From NCBI GenBank assembly GCA_900318275.1, contig ONJY01000014.1, positions 1-64,000 of the forward strand: a stretch of 64,000 nucleotides of DNA, in the 5' to 3' direction. The notes under the pieces are model-generated. The model made no database searches and was not told the origin of the DNA. It worked only from the letters and a program-made list of their open reading frames with translations. Source of the DNA: an uncultured Bacteroidales bacterium (GTDB taxonomy: Bacteria > Bacteroidota > Bacteroidia > Bacteroidales > P3). Positions 17,062-26,000 of this stretch are shown piece after piece. A program made the translations under genes and the position numbers. The stretch's first letter is position 1. Each line of letters begins with the position of its first letter.

Positions 17062-18474
17062 ATGAAGACTCTGGATTTGAGCAAGTCGGTCTATGAACTG
17101 ACGCAAGAATACCCCGAGGTGGTCGACATCATGGCTGCACTCGGCTTCATCGACATCACCAAGAAAGCCATGCTGCTCTCCGTGGGGCGCATGATGACCA
17201 TTCCCAAAGGCGCCAAGATGAAGGGCATTCCGATGGAAAAAATCGTGGCGGCCTTCCATGAGAAGGGCTTTGAGATCTCTAGTGAATCTGGTTTAAATCA
17301 CAATCAGAATGAAAAGAATGGAGAAGAAGAGGAAGCAAGCCGCACAGAGCAGCTGAAGGCCTATCTGCGCCGTCTGGGCGAGGGCGAGGATTTGGAGAGT
17401 GTGCGCAAGGATTTCGTCGATCAGTTCGGCGAGGTAGACGCCCACGAGATTATGGATGCCGAGCAGCAGCTGATGGCCGAAGGCACCCCGCTCGAGGAAG
17501 TGCAGCGCCTGTGCGATGTCCACTCAGCCCTTTTCCACGGAGCCACCAGCTGCGAGACCCATGCCGCGCCCGAGGGCGGGAACATGTTTACCGCCATGAT
17601 GCTTGCCGGCATCGAGGGCCACCCGCTCCACACCTTCACCAAGGAGAACGAGGCCATCCAGCGAGAGCTTGACAGTTGGAAGAAAGACCATTCGCGCGAA
17701 ACCTTCGTCCGCCTACGCGACGTCAGCATCCACTACGCCAAGAAGGGCGACCTAATCTATCCGCTGCTCAAGACCAAGTATGATATCACCGGCCCGCAGA
17801 ACGTGATGTGGACCGTAGATGACGAGATACGCGACGAGATGGGCGCGCTGGTTCGCGAGTGGGACAATGCTCGCGCCGAGGCTGTCCTTGCCCGTGCTGA
17901 GGAGATGATCTACAAGGAGGCCAACATCCTCTTCCCCATCTGCGCCGAGCATTTCACCGACGAGGAGTGGCAAGGTATCTACCGCGACAGCAAGGACTAC
18001 GCCCCCTGCCTCGGAGTTGAGAACAAAATGTGGAACGATGCCGAAAAAAGCCAACAGCTAACAGTCAATAGCCAACAGCTGGACGAAGTCCGTATGCCCG
18101 GAGGGCATTTAACTCTTCCGCAGCTCACAGCCCTGCTCAACACCATCCCGATGGAAATCAGTTTTGTCGACGCCGACAACATCAACCGCTTCTTCAACGA
18201 GGGCCCGAAAGTCTTCAAGCGCCCCGGTATGGCCATCGACCGCGAGGTCTTCTTCTGCCATCCGCCGAAAGTGGAGCCCATGGTGCGCAGCATCATCGAC
18301 AGCTTCCGCAGTGGCAAAGCCGACCGTGTGCCCGTATGGATGGACAAGGGAGGCCGCACAATGCTCGTCACCTACCTCGCCGTCCGCGACGCCGACCGCA
18401 CCTACCTCGGCACCGTCGAGCTAGTACAAGACATGGAATTCGCCAAGGAGCATTTCGCCAAATCTCAACTTTAA
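17062..18474 (+). CDS. DUF1858-DUF438-hemerythrin-PAS protein
   Basis: 470 residues with four recognisable parts: DUF1858 (about 1-70, SVYELTQEYPEVVDIMAALG), DUF438 (about 95-165), an HHE hemerythrin-like domain (about 170-310; metal-binding candidates in HSALFHG, EGHPLHTF, IHYAKKGDLIYPLL and EANILFPICAEHF), and a C-terminal PAS domain (about 345-465; FVDADNINRFFNEGPKVFKR). Such proteins are predicted di-iron sensors or NO/O2-responsive redox proteins, cytoplasmic. Placement after the Crp/Fnr gene supports a nitrosative-stress role. Confidence 0.88.
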   Translation: MKTLDLSKSVYELTQEYPEVVDIMAALGFIDITKKAMLLSVGRMMTIPKGAKMKGIPMEKIVAAFHEKGFEISSESGLNHNQNEKNGEEEEASRTEQLKAYLRRLGEGEDLESVRKDFVDQFGEVDAHEIMDAEQQLMAEGTPLEEVQRLCDVHSALFHGATSCETHAAPEGGNMFTAMMLAGIEGHPLHTFTKENEAIQRELDSWKKDHSRETFVRLRDVSIHYAKKGDLIYPLLKTKYDITGPQNVMWTVDDEIRDEMGALVREWDNARAEAVLARAEEMIYKEANILFPICAEHFTDEEWQGIYRDSKDYAPCLGVENKMWNDAEKSQQLTVNSQQLDEVRMPGGHLTLPQLTALLNTIPMEISFVDADNINRFFNEGPKVFKRPGMAIDREVFFCHPPKVEPMVRSIIDSFRSGKADRVPVWMDKGGRTMLVTYLAVRDADRTYLGTVELVQDMEFAKEHFAKSQL

Positions 18475-18489
18475 ACTATAACCTATACA

Positions 18490-18723
18490 ATGACACACGG
18501 ACACGAAGTCCTTGCCATGATGCAAGGGCACAGCTACACAGAAAAGAGCCTTCTGGAGGCTATCATCGAGAAGTTCGGCACGGAAGAGCGTTTCTACACC
18601 TGCAGCGCCGAGAATCTCACGGCACAAGGTTTGATAGATTTCCTCCAGGAACACGGCAAGTTTATGCCGATGGACGACGGCTTCACGGTTGACACCGACA
18701 AGGTCTGCGAACACGAAAAATAA
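18490..18723 (+). CDS. YecH-family small metal-binding protein
   Basis: 77 residues with the YecH/DUF2492 pattern: N-terminal HGHEVLAMM, central RFYTCSAENLTAQGLIDFL, and C-terminal GFTVDTDKVCEHE. The conserved His and Cys are probable metal ligands. It is 15 nt after the DUF438 gene and 5 nt before the PPOX gene, so it is part of the same operon. Confidence 0.85.
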   Translation: MTHGHEVLAMMQGHSYTEKSLLEAIIEKFGTEERFYTCSAENLTAQGLIDFLQEHGKFMPMDDGFTVDTDKVCEHEK

Positions 18724-18728
18724 AACTC

Positions 18729-19244
18729 ATGAGAAAAGCAAGTAGAGAGATGGATGCGGCTTTCGCGATGGAGGTGCTGGAGAAAGCCCCATACGTGACG
18801 GTCAGCTTCACACGTCCCGACGGTACGCCCTACGGGTTGCCGCTGTCGCTGGCACGCACTGACGAGCGCACCTTCTATTTTCATTGTGCCCTCGAGGGCG
18901 AGAAGCTTGATTGCATAGCGCATTGCCCGACGGTCTTCCTTTCGGCCGTCACCAAATGTGCCCCCACCGTAGGCCCCAAAGACGGAAGCTTCACGCTGCA
19001 ATACAAGTCGGCCACCGCCGTCGGCAGGGCCGAGCTGATAACCGGCCGCGAGGAGAAGGTTGAGGCCCTGCGGGTCATCTGCCAGCGGTTCCTCCCCAAG
19101 CACATGGACGCCTTCAACGCCTCCATCGCCCGCAGTCTTGAACGGACGGCCGTGGTGCGCATCACCCTCACCGAGCCTCCCATCGGCAAGCGCAAGCAAT
19201 ACGACCAGCATGGAGAAGAGATGAAATGGGGTCGGATGGAATAG
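18729..19244 (+). CDS. Nim-like pyridoxamine 5'-phosphate oxidase family flavoprotein
   Basis: 171 residues. Split-barrel flavin-binding fold of the Nim-like PPOX group: YVTVSFTRPDGTPYGLPLSL, FYFHCALEGEKLDCI (the FHxAxxGxKxD motif) and the late segment RTAVVRITL. Relatives bind FMN or haem, and some (NimA-type) reduce nitroimidazoles; the present substrate is unknown. Last gene of the island operon, followed by a strong terminator. Confidence 0.82.
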   Translation: MRKASREMDAAFAMEVLEKAPYVTVSFTRPDGTPYGLPLSLARTDERTFYFHCALEGEKLDCIAHCPTVFLSAVTKCAPTVGPKDGSFTLQYKSATAVGRAELITGREEKVEALRVICQRFLPKHMDAFNASIARSLERTAVVRITLTEPPIGKRKQYDQHGEEMKWGRME

Positions 19245-19335
19245 AGTATGCTAACGAACATAATGTATCCTTTTTCTTGCTGAAAACATAAACTCCATTG
19301 CAGAATAGGACTCTAATGTATTATTAAATGAAAAG

Positions 19336-19374
19336 AAAAGGTTCAACCCCAAAGCAGAGTTGAACCTTTTATTT
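19336..19374 (+). terminator. Terminator of the island operon
   Basis: Perfect 12-bp stem AAAAGGTTCAAC / GTTGAACCTTTT (19336-19347, 19359-19370) followed by a T-rich run. Confidence 0.85.
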
Positions 19375-19473
19375 GTAAATGCTTGATCTGTAGAATATTG
19401 TTTCTTTTAGCAAATCGGATTGTAGAGTGAGTTGAAGTGTTAAACTGCTGATTCCTAATATTGTATGTTGTTC

Positions 19474-19503
19474 GGGTACAAATTGGGTACAAAATGGGTA
19501 CAT
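19474..19503. repeat. GGGTAC tandem repeat next to tRNA-Asn
   Basis: GGGTACAAATT, GGGTACAAAAT, GGGTACAT in direct order. On the minus strand it opens an ORF at ATG 19503 (MYPFCTQFVPEQH..., 44 codons to 19369) that is probably a decayed gene start. The same string occurs at 13247-13267. Confidence 0.6.
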
Positions 19504-19532
19504 AAAAAGATAAAGCACTGATTATCAGTGCT
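19504..19532 (-). terminator. Terminator of tRNA-Asn
   Basis: On the minus strand, directly after the tRNA, stem AGCACTGAT / ATCAGTGCT (19532-19514) is followed by TTTATCTTTTT. Confidence 0.8.
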
Positions 19533-19551
19533 ATCTTGCTCCCCCTGAAGG
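19524..19551. repeat. Right boundary repeat (3' end of tRNA-Asn)
   Basis: Direct repeat partner of 13091-13118 (26/28 identity, 18-bp identical core). Includes the last 13 nt of the tRNA and part of its terminator. Confidence 0.8.
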
Positions 19552-19612
19552 ACTTGAACCTTCGACCCCCTGATTAACAGTCAGGTGCTCTAACCAACTG
19601 AGCTAAGGAGGA
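19539..19612 (-). tRNA. tRNA-Asn (anticodon GUU)
   Basis: 74 nt, no encoded CCA. The acceptor stem pairs TCCTCCT (19612-19606) with AGGGGGA (19546-19540), with one G-T pair. D loop AGCTCAGTTGGTTAGAGC, anticodon stem-loop CTGACTGTTAATCAG with GTT, T loop GGTTCAAGTCC. The promoter is at 19719-19688. Confidence 0.96.
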
Positions 19613-19687
19613 ATGTTGGAGTGCGACTTTGTGTCGCAAACCGATAATCCGGAGGATTGTTGGTCTCGTTTCTCTCGAAATCGGGTG

Positions 19688-19719
19688 CAAAAGTACACAC
19701 TTTTTTGGTTCTGGCCAAA
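19688..19719 (-). promoter_or_regulatory. Promoter of tRNA-Asn
   Basis: On the minus strand: -33 TTTG (19719-19716), 20-bp spacer, -7 TACTTTTG (19695-19688). Confidence 0.75.
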
Positions 19720-19749
19720 TTTTTTTTCAAAATATTTTACAGCTGTTGT

Positions 19750-20544
19750 TTAATGTGCTGTAATGTCGGTAGATATGTGGCGTAAATTGTCGATGAGGTC
19801 TGATGCTATGAGTGATGATTCGGACTGTTTTTCGATGGCTATATCGCCCAATTTGCCATGTATTTCCACAGCGTGGCATGCTATGTTGAATGTGGATGCG
19901 TGTATGTGGTTGGAACAGAGCATTCCAAGCAGTATTCCGGTCAGTACGTCGCCGCTTCCCGCGGTGGCCATTCCTGCGTTGCCGGTGTTGTTCTCGAAGG
20001 ATGAGCCGTCGGGAGCATATACCATGGTGCGGTGGGCTTTGCGTATTATTGTGATGTTGTGCCGGGCTGCCATTTCCCGTGGCTCGTTGTCCCCGAAGAG
20101 GCGGGCGTATTCCATGGCGTGGGGTGTTATGACGGCTCCGGCGGCCAGCGGCAGCCATTCTTTGTGTATGGCGAGGATGTTGAGCGCGTCGGCGTCGAGC
20201 ACCAGCGGCGTCGCTGCAGGGCGCTGTTCGAGCAGTTGCCGGAGTGCCTGCTGAGTGATTTCGGCTGTGCCGAGTCCGGGGCCGGCTGCAATGGCGGTGT
20301 AGTGCTCTAGGTGAGGTGGCGGAGTGGTGAAGAGTTTGTCGTCGGGGTCGATGTCGACCATGGCTTCGGGGAATGCCGCCTGCATGGGGTCGATGCATAG
20401 TGACGGCAGGTGGGTGCTCACGAGGCCGCATCCAGAGCGCATGGCTGCGCGTGCGGCGAGGATGGCGCACCCCATCCGCCCATAGGCGCCGGCGATGAGC
20501 ATGGCGTGGCCATAGTCGTGTTTTGTGGTGTCTTGGTTTCGCAT
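19750..20544 (-). CDS. nnrD: ADP-dependent NAD(P)H-hydrate dehydratase, stand-alone domain
   Basis: 264 residues from ATG 20544 (MRNQDTTKHDYGHAMLIAGA). Ribokinase-like carbohydrate-kinase fold: GHAMLIAGAYGRMGCAILAA near the N-terminus, AAGPGLG, DADALN, TPHAMEYARLFG, and the C-terminal AGMATAGSGDVLTGILLGM active-site motif. Repairs damaged NAD(P)HX. Family members in this group are often fused to an N-terminal epimerase (NnrE) domain; here that part is absent and the upstream gene ends 8 nt before the start. Confidence 0.88.
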   Translation of the reverse strand: MRNQDTTKHDYGHAMLIAGAYGRMGCAILAARAAMRSGCGLVSTHLPSLCIDPMQAAFPEAMVDIDPDDKLFTTPPPHLEHYTAIAAGPGLGTAEITQQALRQLLEQRPAATPLVLDADALNILAIHKEWLPLAAGAVITPHAMEYARLFGDNEPREMAARHNITIIRKAHRTMVYAPDGSSFENNTGNAGMATAGSGDVLTGILLGMLCSNHIHASTFNIACHAVEIHGKLGDIAIEKQSESSLIASDLIDNLRHISTDITAH

Positions 20545-20552
20545 GTGGGTTG

Positions 20553-21461
20553 TTATGTCGTTGCAGGGCCGGTGTTCTTGCGGCGAGGCTCTATCTGTGC
20601 CAGTATGACGCCGGAGACGACGATGACGATGCCGAGTATTTTTATCCAACTGAAGGATTCCTGCCCTATGATGACGGCGGCGATGAGCGAGAAGATGGGG
20701 ATGGCGTTGTTGAAGATGCATGCTTCGGAGGCTCCTAGTGTGCGTACGCCGTAGTTGTATCCGGCGTAGGCGAGTGTGCTGCAGCAGATGCCGAGCACGA
20801 GGATTATCAGCAGCATCTTGGGGCTCCACGAGAGCAGCGGGAGCGCACCGCCGTCGAATGCCAAGGTCAGCGGCAGAAAGTAGGCAAGGCCTATGATGTT
20901 CTGCCATGTTGTGACGACGATTGGGTGGTAGTGGTCTACCACTTTTACGAGCAGCAGGGTGTATACCACCGCTATGGCTACGGCTCCGCTGAGGAAGAGC
21001 ATGCCTTTGAGGTTGCCGCTGAGTTCGTCGCCACCGACGAGCATGATGCCTACGCCGGCTAGAGAGAGCACAACGCCGATGATGAGCTGTGTGCTTATGC
21101 GGCGGCGATAGGCGAACCACATGCCGAAAGGCACGAAGAGAGGGATCGTGGCTATGACGACGGAGGCCAGACTGCCGCTGACGAGCTGTACGCCGCTGGT
21201 CTCACACAGATGGTAAATGAAGGGCTCGCAGAATGCCAGCAGCAGGAACCATTTGATGTCTTGTCGACGGATGCGCTGCAGACGCCGGGTGAGCATCAGG
21301 GTGGGGAGCATCACGGCGGTGGCTATGGCTAGACGCAGGGTTATGAGGGTGGTGACGGTCATGTGCTCTTCGGTCAGGAAGAGTTCCTTGGTCAGTATGA
21401 AGCTGATGCCCCAGAAGATGACCGACAGGGTGATGACGATGTATGTAATGGTTTTCTTCAT
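20553..21461 (-). CDS. EamA/DMT-family transporter
   Basis: 302 residues with about ten hydrophobic helices in two EamA repeats (first half VIFWGISFILTKELF..., second half MLFLSGAVAIAVVYTLLL...). Inner-membrane drug/metabolite exporter family; substrate not predictable. It begins 4 nt after the tamL stop, with nnrD following at 8 nt. Confidence 0.85.
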   Translation of the reverse strand: MKKTITYIVITLSVIFWGISFILTKELFLTEEHMTVTTLITLRLAIATAVMLPTLMLTRRLQRIRRQDIKWFLLLAFCEPFIYHLCETSGVQLVSGSLASVVIATIPLFVPFGMWFAYRRRISTQLIIGVVLSLAGVGIMLVGGDELSGNLKGMLFLSGAVAIAVVYTLLLVKVVDHYHPIVVTTWQNIIGLAYFLPLTLAFDGGALPLLSWSPKMLLIILVLGICCSTLAYAGYNYGVRTLGASEACIFNNAIPIFSLIAAVIIGQESFSWIKILGIVIVVSGVILAQIEPRRKNTGPATT

Positions 21462-21465
21462 TGCG

Positions 21466-23853
21466 TCAGAAGGGGTAGTTTATGCCGAAATTCGTTACTA
21501 TCTGGTTGAAGCGCCAGTGTGGCGGGCGCCAGCGTTGCCCTTCGTCGTAGCCTGGGTCGTAAAACGGTATGCCGAAGTCTATGCGCAGGGTGGCAATGGC
21601 TATGGTGACACGCAGTCCGAGGCCGGCGCCTACAGCTACTTCCTTGGGTAGGCTGTTCAGTTTTATATGGCCGTCGGGGTATTGGTCGGAGGGGCGGAAG
21701 AGCCACACGTTTCCCATGTCGGCGAAGACGGCACCTTCAAAGATGCCTGCTATCGGGAATCGGCCTTCAAGGTTCATGACCAGCTGCAGGTCGCCCACGC
21801 GTTCAACGTCGGCCACTTGGTCGCCGCTGCCAGGATGATAGCTGCCGGGGCCGAGGCGGCGTAGCTGCCATGCTCGCATGGTGGTCGGGCCACCGCCGAA
21901 GAAGCTTTTTTCGTAGGGCATGGAGACAGAGTTGCCGTAAGGAATACCTGTGCCGATAATGAACCGGGCCACGAAGCTTGACTTGTTGCCGAAGTAGTGG
22001 TAGTGGGTTGCTTCCATGCCGGCGCGGATATATTGTGAGTATGGTACGCCGAGAATCTGACGCACATTGTTCTCATCGGTTTCGGCGTGGCTGAGTGTGG
22101 CCACAGCGGCCAGCAGGTTGCCGGCAGTCTCTATGGAGAAGTGGAACGCCGTAAAGTCGTTACGTGTGCCGTATTGCTGGTTGCTGAAGGTGTAGTCGTA
22201 ACGTGCGTCGAGTATGAAGTGGCTGCTGTACTGGTATTTGAGGCGCAGGTCGTTGATCTGCGACAGGCGTGTGGCGAAGCCATCATCGAGGCTCAGCATG
22301 CGTACGAAGGTCATCTCGATAGGCAGCAGCTGGTTGCTGACACGACGCGAATGGCTCCAGGTGTAACCGAACGAGGTGTTCGCCAGGATGCGCTCGAAGT
22401 AGTAACGGTACTGGTAGCTTCCGCCGGCCGAGAACAATGTATGGGGCTTGATGCGCTGGAAGACAATGTTGCGTGTGAACGGCAGCAGGAATACCGGCAT
22501 GTCGAGCGATATGTCGAGACCAGCCTCGAAGGCCGAGAAGTTGTCGTAAAAGCTTTTGCCGATGTTGCGGAACACCAGCTTGGGAAGCTCGAACAGGGCG
22601 GACCCTTTGACCTTGAGCAGCTCTGCGCCGCCAAAGAGGTTCTTGTGCTGGTATTCTATGGCTGTCTCTACGCCCAGATTGCCACCGGTGAAGAAGTTCT
22701 TTGTGCTGTCGCCGCTGCCGAGAGGGGAGGCGTTGGTGAGCTCAATGGAGAGTGATATCTTCTGCTGTGTGGCGCCTACGAGTCTTATGTGTGCATCGAC
22801 GAGGGGCAGCGAGTCGGTTGATGCCGGCGACGGCATCATGTCTATGTTGATGTACTTGAAGTTGCGTAGGCCAAGAAGTGAGTTGTATGTGTCGTTGATG
22901 TAGCGCGGACGGTATGTCATGCCGGGGAAGATCATGAGCGAGCGGCTGATGGTCTGTGGCTTGATGGTCATTGGACGGTCATATACATATATGTTGTCTA
23001 TGCGACGTCTTGCTCCCGGGTAGGTGTGGATGAGTGTGTCGTACTTGTCGGGAGCGTTGCGCAAGCCTGCATTGCTGTTGGGGTATATGTAAACGTTGTT
23101 GATGTGGTATACCTGCAGGTCGCGACTGTCGACAAAGACGTCTATGCTCAGGCGTGAGGATGAGTATGTGGTATCGACCACGAAACGTATGTTTTCGTTG
23201 GATGCCAGGTAATAGCCGGCTTCGCGCAAGTTAGACGCTATCCTGCTGCGTTCGGCGGCTATCTTCTCTTGGTCGTAAGGGGCTCCTACAACCAAGGGCG
23301 AGTCCTCCTTCAGCTCGTCAAGTATCCGTCTGACGGCAGGGTTCTCCGTGTGATATACGATGTCGTCTATGGTGTAGCGGTGAGTGGATTTGATGTTGTA
23401 ACGTATGCTGATATTATAGCCATCAATTTCGACCGTGTCAAAACTCACAGCGCTGCCGAAGCACCCTTTGGAGTCCATGAGCTGCTGCAGCTGTTTGACG
23501 GTCTGCATGGTGCGTCCTTCATCGTAGATGACCGGCGCCTGACCGATACGGTGCATGCTGTTGTTCCAGAAGTTCGACGTTGTGTCGCTGAGGAAGCAGT
23601 AGACCCATTTGCTGACCGGCAGGCCTTTGAGACCGAGGAATTTTGTGTTGGGGCGCTGGAGGTAGTATTTCTTGGCATGCTTGACGGCGTCCTTCACTTC
23701 CGGCGTCACAGCGCTGCTGTCGGCCATCTGCAGGTCGAGGGTTACGTCGTGCAGCACATGCTGGTCGGGCCCGACGTATTTGCTTACCGAGCAACTGGCC
23801 AGCAGCATCGCCGCTATGACGAGGGTGATTATATGTGCTGCCTTATTTTTCAA
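21466..23853 (-). CDS. tamL: TamL-type outer-membrane assembly lipoprotein (BamA/TamA superfamily)
   Basis: 795 residues. Lipoprotein signal peptide with lipobox LLASC (Cys21). POTRA-like repeats lie in residues about 30-400 (e.g. YTIDDIVYHTENPAVRRILD), then a C-terminal 16-strand barrel with typical terminal elements (FFGGGPTTMRAWQLRRLGPG, VFADMGNVWLF, ending FNQIVTNFGINYPF). Bacteroidetes use TamL with TamB in envelope assembly. It overlaps waaA by 11 nt. Confidence 0.87.
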   Translation of the reverse strand: MKNKAAHIITLVIAAMLLASCSVSKYVGPDQHVLHDVTLDLQMADSSAVTPEVKDAVKHAKKYYLQRPNTKFLGLKGLPVSKWVYCFLSDTTSNFWNNSMHRIGQAPVIYDEGRTMQTVKQLQQLMDSKGCFGSAVSFDTVEIDGYNISIRYNIKSTHRYTIDDIVYHTENPAVRRILDELKEDSPLVVGAPYDQEKIAAERSRIASNLREAGYYLASNENIRFVVDTTYSSSRLSIDVFVDSRDLQVYHINNVYIYPNSNAGLRNAPDKYDTLIHTYPGARRRIDNIYVYDRPMTIKPQTISRSLMIFPGMTYRPRYINDTYNSLLGLRNFKYINIDMMPSPASTDSLPLVDAHIRLVGATQQKISLSIELTNASPLGSGDSTKNFFTGGNLGVETAIEYQHKNLFGGAELLKVKGSALFELPKLVFRNIGKSFYDNFSAFEAGLDISLDMPVFLLPFTRNIVFQRIKPHTLFSAGGSYQYRYYFERILANTSFGYTWSHSRRVSNQLLPIEMTFVRMLSLDDGFATRLSQINDLRLKYQYSSHFILDARYDYTFSNQQYGTRNDFTAFHFSIETAGNLLAAVATLSHAETDENNVRQILGVPYSQYIRAGMEATHYHYFGNKSSFVARFIIGTGIPYGNSVSMPYEKSFFGGGPTTMRAWQLRRLGPGSYHPGSGDQVADVERVGDLQLVMNLEGRFPIAGIFEGAVFADMGNVWLFRPSDQYPDGHIKLNSLPKEVAVGAGLGLRVTIAIATLRIDFGIPFYDPGYDEGQRWRPPHWRFNQIVTNFGINYPF

Positions 23854-25069
23854 TGGTGTCCATTATCTTGGTGGTGCTGCCGAGGTTCTCCTGCATGTAC
23901 TCTAGGCAACTTTGTGATGCCTTCCGCAGGGCGTCGTCGTTGGTCAGCAAGGGCTCGATGTTGTGCTGCAGTTCGTCGGCATTGTGGTGGCAGAAACCGC
24001 CGCCACGGGCTATGATGTCGCGTGCCTCCTTGAACTTGTGGTAGTTGGGCCCGAAAAGCACAGGCTTGCCGAAGGTTACAGCCTCCAGGATGTTGTGTAT
24101 GCCTACGCCGAAGCCGCCGCCGATATACGCCACTGTGGCGTAGCGGTATAGCTTCGACAGCATACCTATGTTGTCTATGATGAGTACTTGCTGGTTGCAG
24201 CCGTCGCCGCACTTTGAGTATCGCACGCTGTCAGGGAAAAGCCTCTCTATCTGGCATAGGTGCTCCTCGCTGATGACGTGCGGCGCCAGTATGACTCTTA
24301 ACTTAGAACCACCAACGTTTAACTGATGAATTATCTCCTCGTCGGGAGGCCATGTGCTGCCGCCAACAAGCACCTTGCCGTCATGGCCGTCGAGCCATCG
24401 CTCTACCTTCGCGTCCCTTTCAGCGGCAACGGCTATCTGGTGCACGCGGTCGAAGCGTGTGTCGCCGGCGATGGAGCATCGGTCGATGCCGTGAGTCTTG
24501 AGCAACTGCAGACTCTCCTCGTTCTGCACAAAGAGGTGTGTGTAGCATTCCTTCAGCTTGCGGCGGAACCACAAGCCGTACCACTTGAAGAAGTATTGGT
24601 CGGGGCGGAATATCGCCGAGAAGATGTATGTGGGCACGTGCCGGCTATGCAGCGCACCCAGGTAGTTGAACCAGAAGTCATACTTCACGAAGAAGACTGC
24701 CTGCAGGTTGTCTATCTGTCTGACGAAACGGCCTACCGTCAACGGCAGGTCGGGCGGCAGGTAGCATACTGCTTGCGCTTTGGGGTAGTTCTTGCGCACC
24801 TCGTAGCCCGACGGAGAGAAGAATGTCAGCAGCACCTGATGTCCGGAATGACGCTCCAGGTAACTTTCAAGTACCGGACGTGCTTGCTCAAACTCGCCCA
24901 GACTCGCCGCATGGAACCACGCCACAGGGCGGCCGTCAAGTTTTGCCAGTTCCTCGCGCCAATGGTGCCACCCCCGCAGCATCAGCCGCGCATTGCGATG
25001 GCCGAAGGCCGCTGCCACGTGCACTCCGAGGCCGTAAAACCAAATGCCTATAGTATATATTATCCGCAT
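23843..25069 (-). CDS. waaA: 3-deoxy-D-manno-octulosonic acid (Kdo) transferase
   Basis: 408 residues. GT30 family: an N-terminal membrane-associated helix, WFHAASLGEFEQARPVLESY, VKYDFWFNYLGAL, SAIFRPDQYFFKWYG, then the second Rossmann domain with GSTWPPDEE, APHVISEEHL and YIGGGFGVGIHNILEA. Adds Kdo to lipid A precursor at the inner membrane. It proves a Gram-negative lipid A pathway. Confidence 0.93.
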   Translation of the reverse strand: MRIIYTIGIWFYGLGVHVAAAFGHRNARLMLRGWHHWREELAKLDGRPVAWFHAASLGEFEQARPVLESYLERHSGHQVLLTFFSPSGYEVRKNYPKAQAVCYLPPDLPLTVGRFVRQIDNLQAVFFVKYDFWFNYLGALHSRHVPTYIFSAIFRPDQYFFKWYGLWFRRKLKECYTHLFVQNEESLQLLKTHGIDRCSIAGDTRFDRVHQIAVAAERDAKVERWLDGHDGKVLVGGSTWPPDEEIIHQLNVGGSKLRVILAPHVISEEHLCQIERLFPDSVRYSKCGDGCNQQVLIIDNIGMLSKLYRYATVAYIGGGFGVGIHNILEAVTFGKPVLFGPNYHKFKEARDIIARGGGFCHHNADELQHNIEPLLTNDDALRKASQSCLEYMQENLGSTTKIMDTIEK

Positions 25070-25089
25070 TGGAACAATCGTCTTGACTG

Positions 25090-25911
25090 CTAATAATAGT
25101 AATAGTCGTAGGTCGTCTTACCCATGAGCGGGAACATCCACGACAGACGGAGCCCGTACATGAGGTCGAAGTATTTGTTGCTGTCTTTCCCGTTGAGCCC
25201 CATCTGGTTGTCGAGCTGGTAAGGCCGCATCGACCAGCTGAAGCATTCGCTGACCTCGAACATCACCTTGAAGTTGACGTAGGTGGAGAGGTTGCTCATG
25301 AACACAAAGCCGATGCCTTCGGTCAGCATGACGCCGTTGCGCAGGTGGTCGTATATCTTGGCGTAGTCGCCGTTGATCTGCGGCACAGGGCTCTCATTCA
25401 TGTCCTGCGAGAAGACAGTCTTCTGCATGAACCAGCCGCCGCTGACCTTCAGCATGATACCCGAGTTGGGGTTTTTCTTTATCACGGGTATGATCTTGCC
25501 GCCACCAAGTCGTGCGGCGAGGCCTCGGTTGTAGGCCGTCACGGCGCCGTCATACCCGCCCCAGCAGTACAGCATGCCGCCGTTGGAGTAGATGGGCATG
25601 CGCTCCTCGCGGTTGCGCAGGTTGTCGCTGTTGTAGCCGAACCACAAGTCGGCGTCAAGCGTCACCATCCAGTTGCTCTTGTACTTGTAGTCGCATCCTA
25701 TGGAGAAGTCAAGGAACGGCCCTTTGTACAGGTCGCGCATGCTGCCGCCCATAGCCCCCTCGCTTGCCGTTCCGCCACCGGGCATCAGGGCGCCGGCCGT
25801 GAAACCTATGATGTGGCACTCCAGCGTGTCCACGCTCAGCTTCACCTGTCCCCGTGACAGGGTCGGCAACAGCATGGCCGCCAGCGCTATTATCCAAAAT
25901 TTATTTCTCAT
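25090..25911 (-). CDS. Outer-membrane protein of unknown function
   Basis: 273 residues from ATG 25911 (MRNKFWIIALAAMLLPTLSR) with a signal peptide cleaved near GQ. The mature part is Gly- and aromatic-rich with alternating patterns and ends RLSWMFPLMGKTTYDYYYY, consistent with an outer-membrane beta-barrel. The longer ORF to 26007 crosses the divergent proS promoter and start, so the ATG at 25911 is preferred. It is the first gene of the minus-strand waaA-tamL-nnrD run. Confidence 0.75.
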   Translation of the reverse strand: MRNKFWIIALAAMLLPTLSRGQVKLSVDTLECHIIGFTAGALMPGGGTASEGAMGGSMRDLYKGPFLDFSIGCDYKYKSNWMVTLDADLWFGYNSDNLRNREERMPIYSNGGMLYCWGGYDGAVTAYNRGLAARLGGGKIIPVIKKNPNSGIMLKVSGGWFMQKTVFSQDMNESPVPQINGDYAKIYDHLRNGVMLTEGIGFVFMSNLSTYVNFKVMFEVSECFSWSMRPYQLDNQMGLNGKDSNKYFDLMYGLRLSWMFPLMGKTTYDYYYY

Positions 25912-25926
25912 TTCAAAAAAAGTTCG

Positions 25927-25934
25927 TATCTTTG
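25927..25934 (+). promoter_or_regulatory. -7 element of the proS promoter
   Basis: TATCTTTG, 66 nt before the proS ATG. No clear -33 TTTG is seen. Confidence 0.6.
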
Positions 25935-26000
25935 CAAACTGTCTATTGAAACGATAGATACCACAAAATATTGTATAATAAATAAAAAAATATACCGTCA

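Noticed and set aside
19369..19503. 44-codon minus-strand ORF MYPFCTQFVPEQH... as a real gene.
   Set aside because: It runs through a strong terminator of the opposite operon, has no homology I recognise after the first residues, and begins in a repeat; treated as a relic.
20545..21120. Extension of the nnrD frame upstream to give a 456-codon protein.
   Set aside because: The extension is an Arg/His-rich shadow of the EamA gene on the same strand; ATG 20544 fits the family start.
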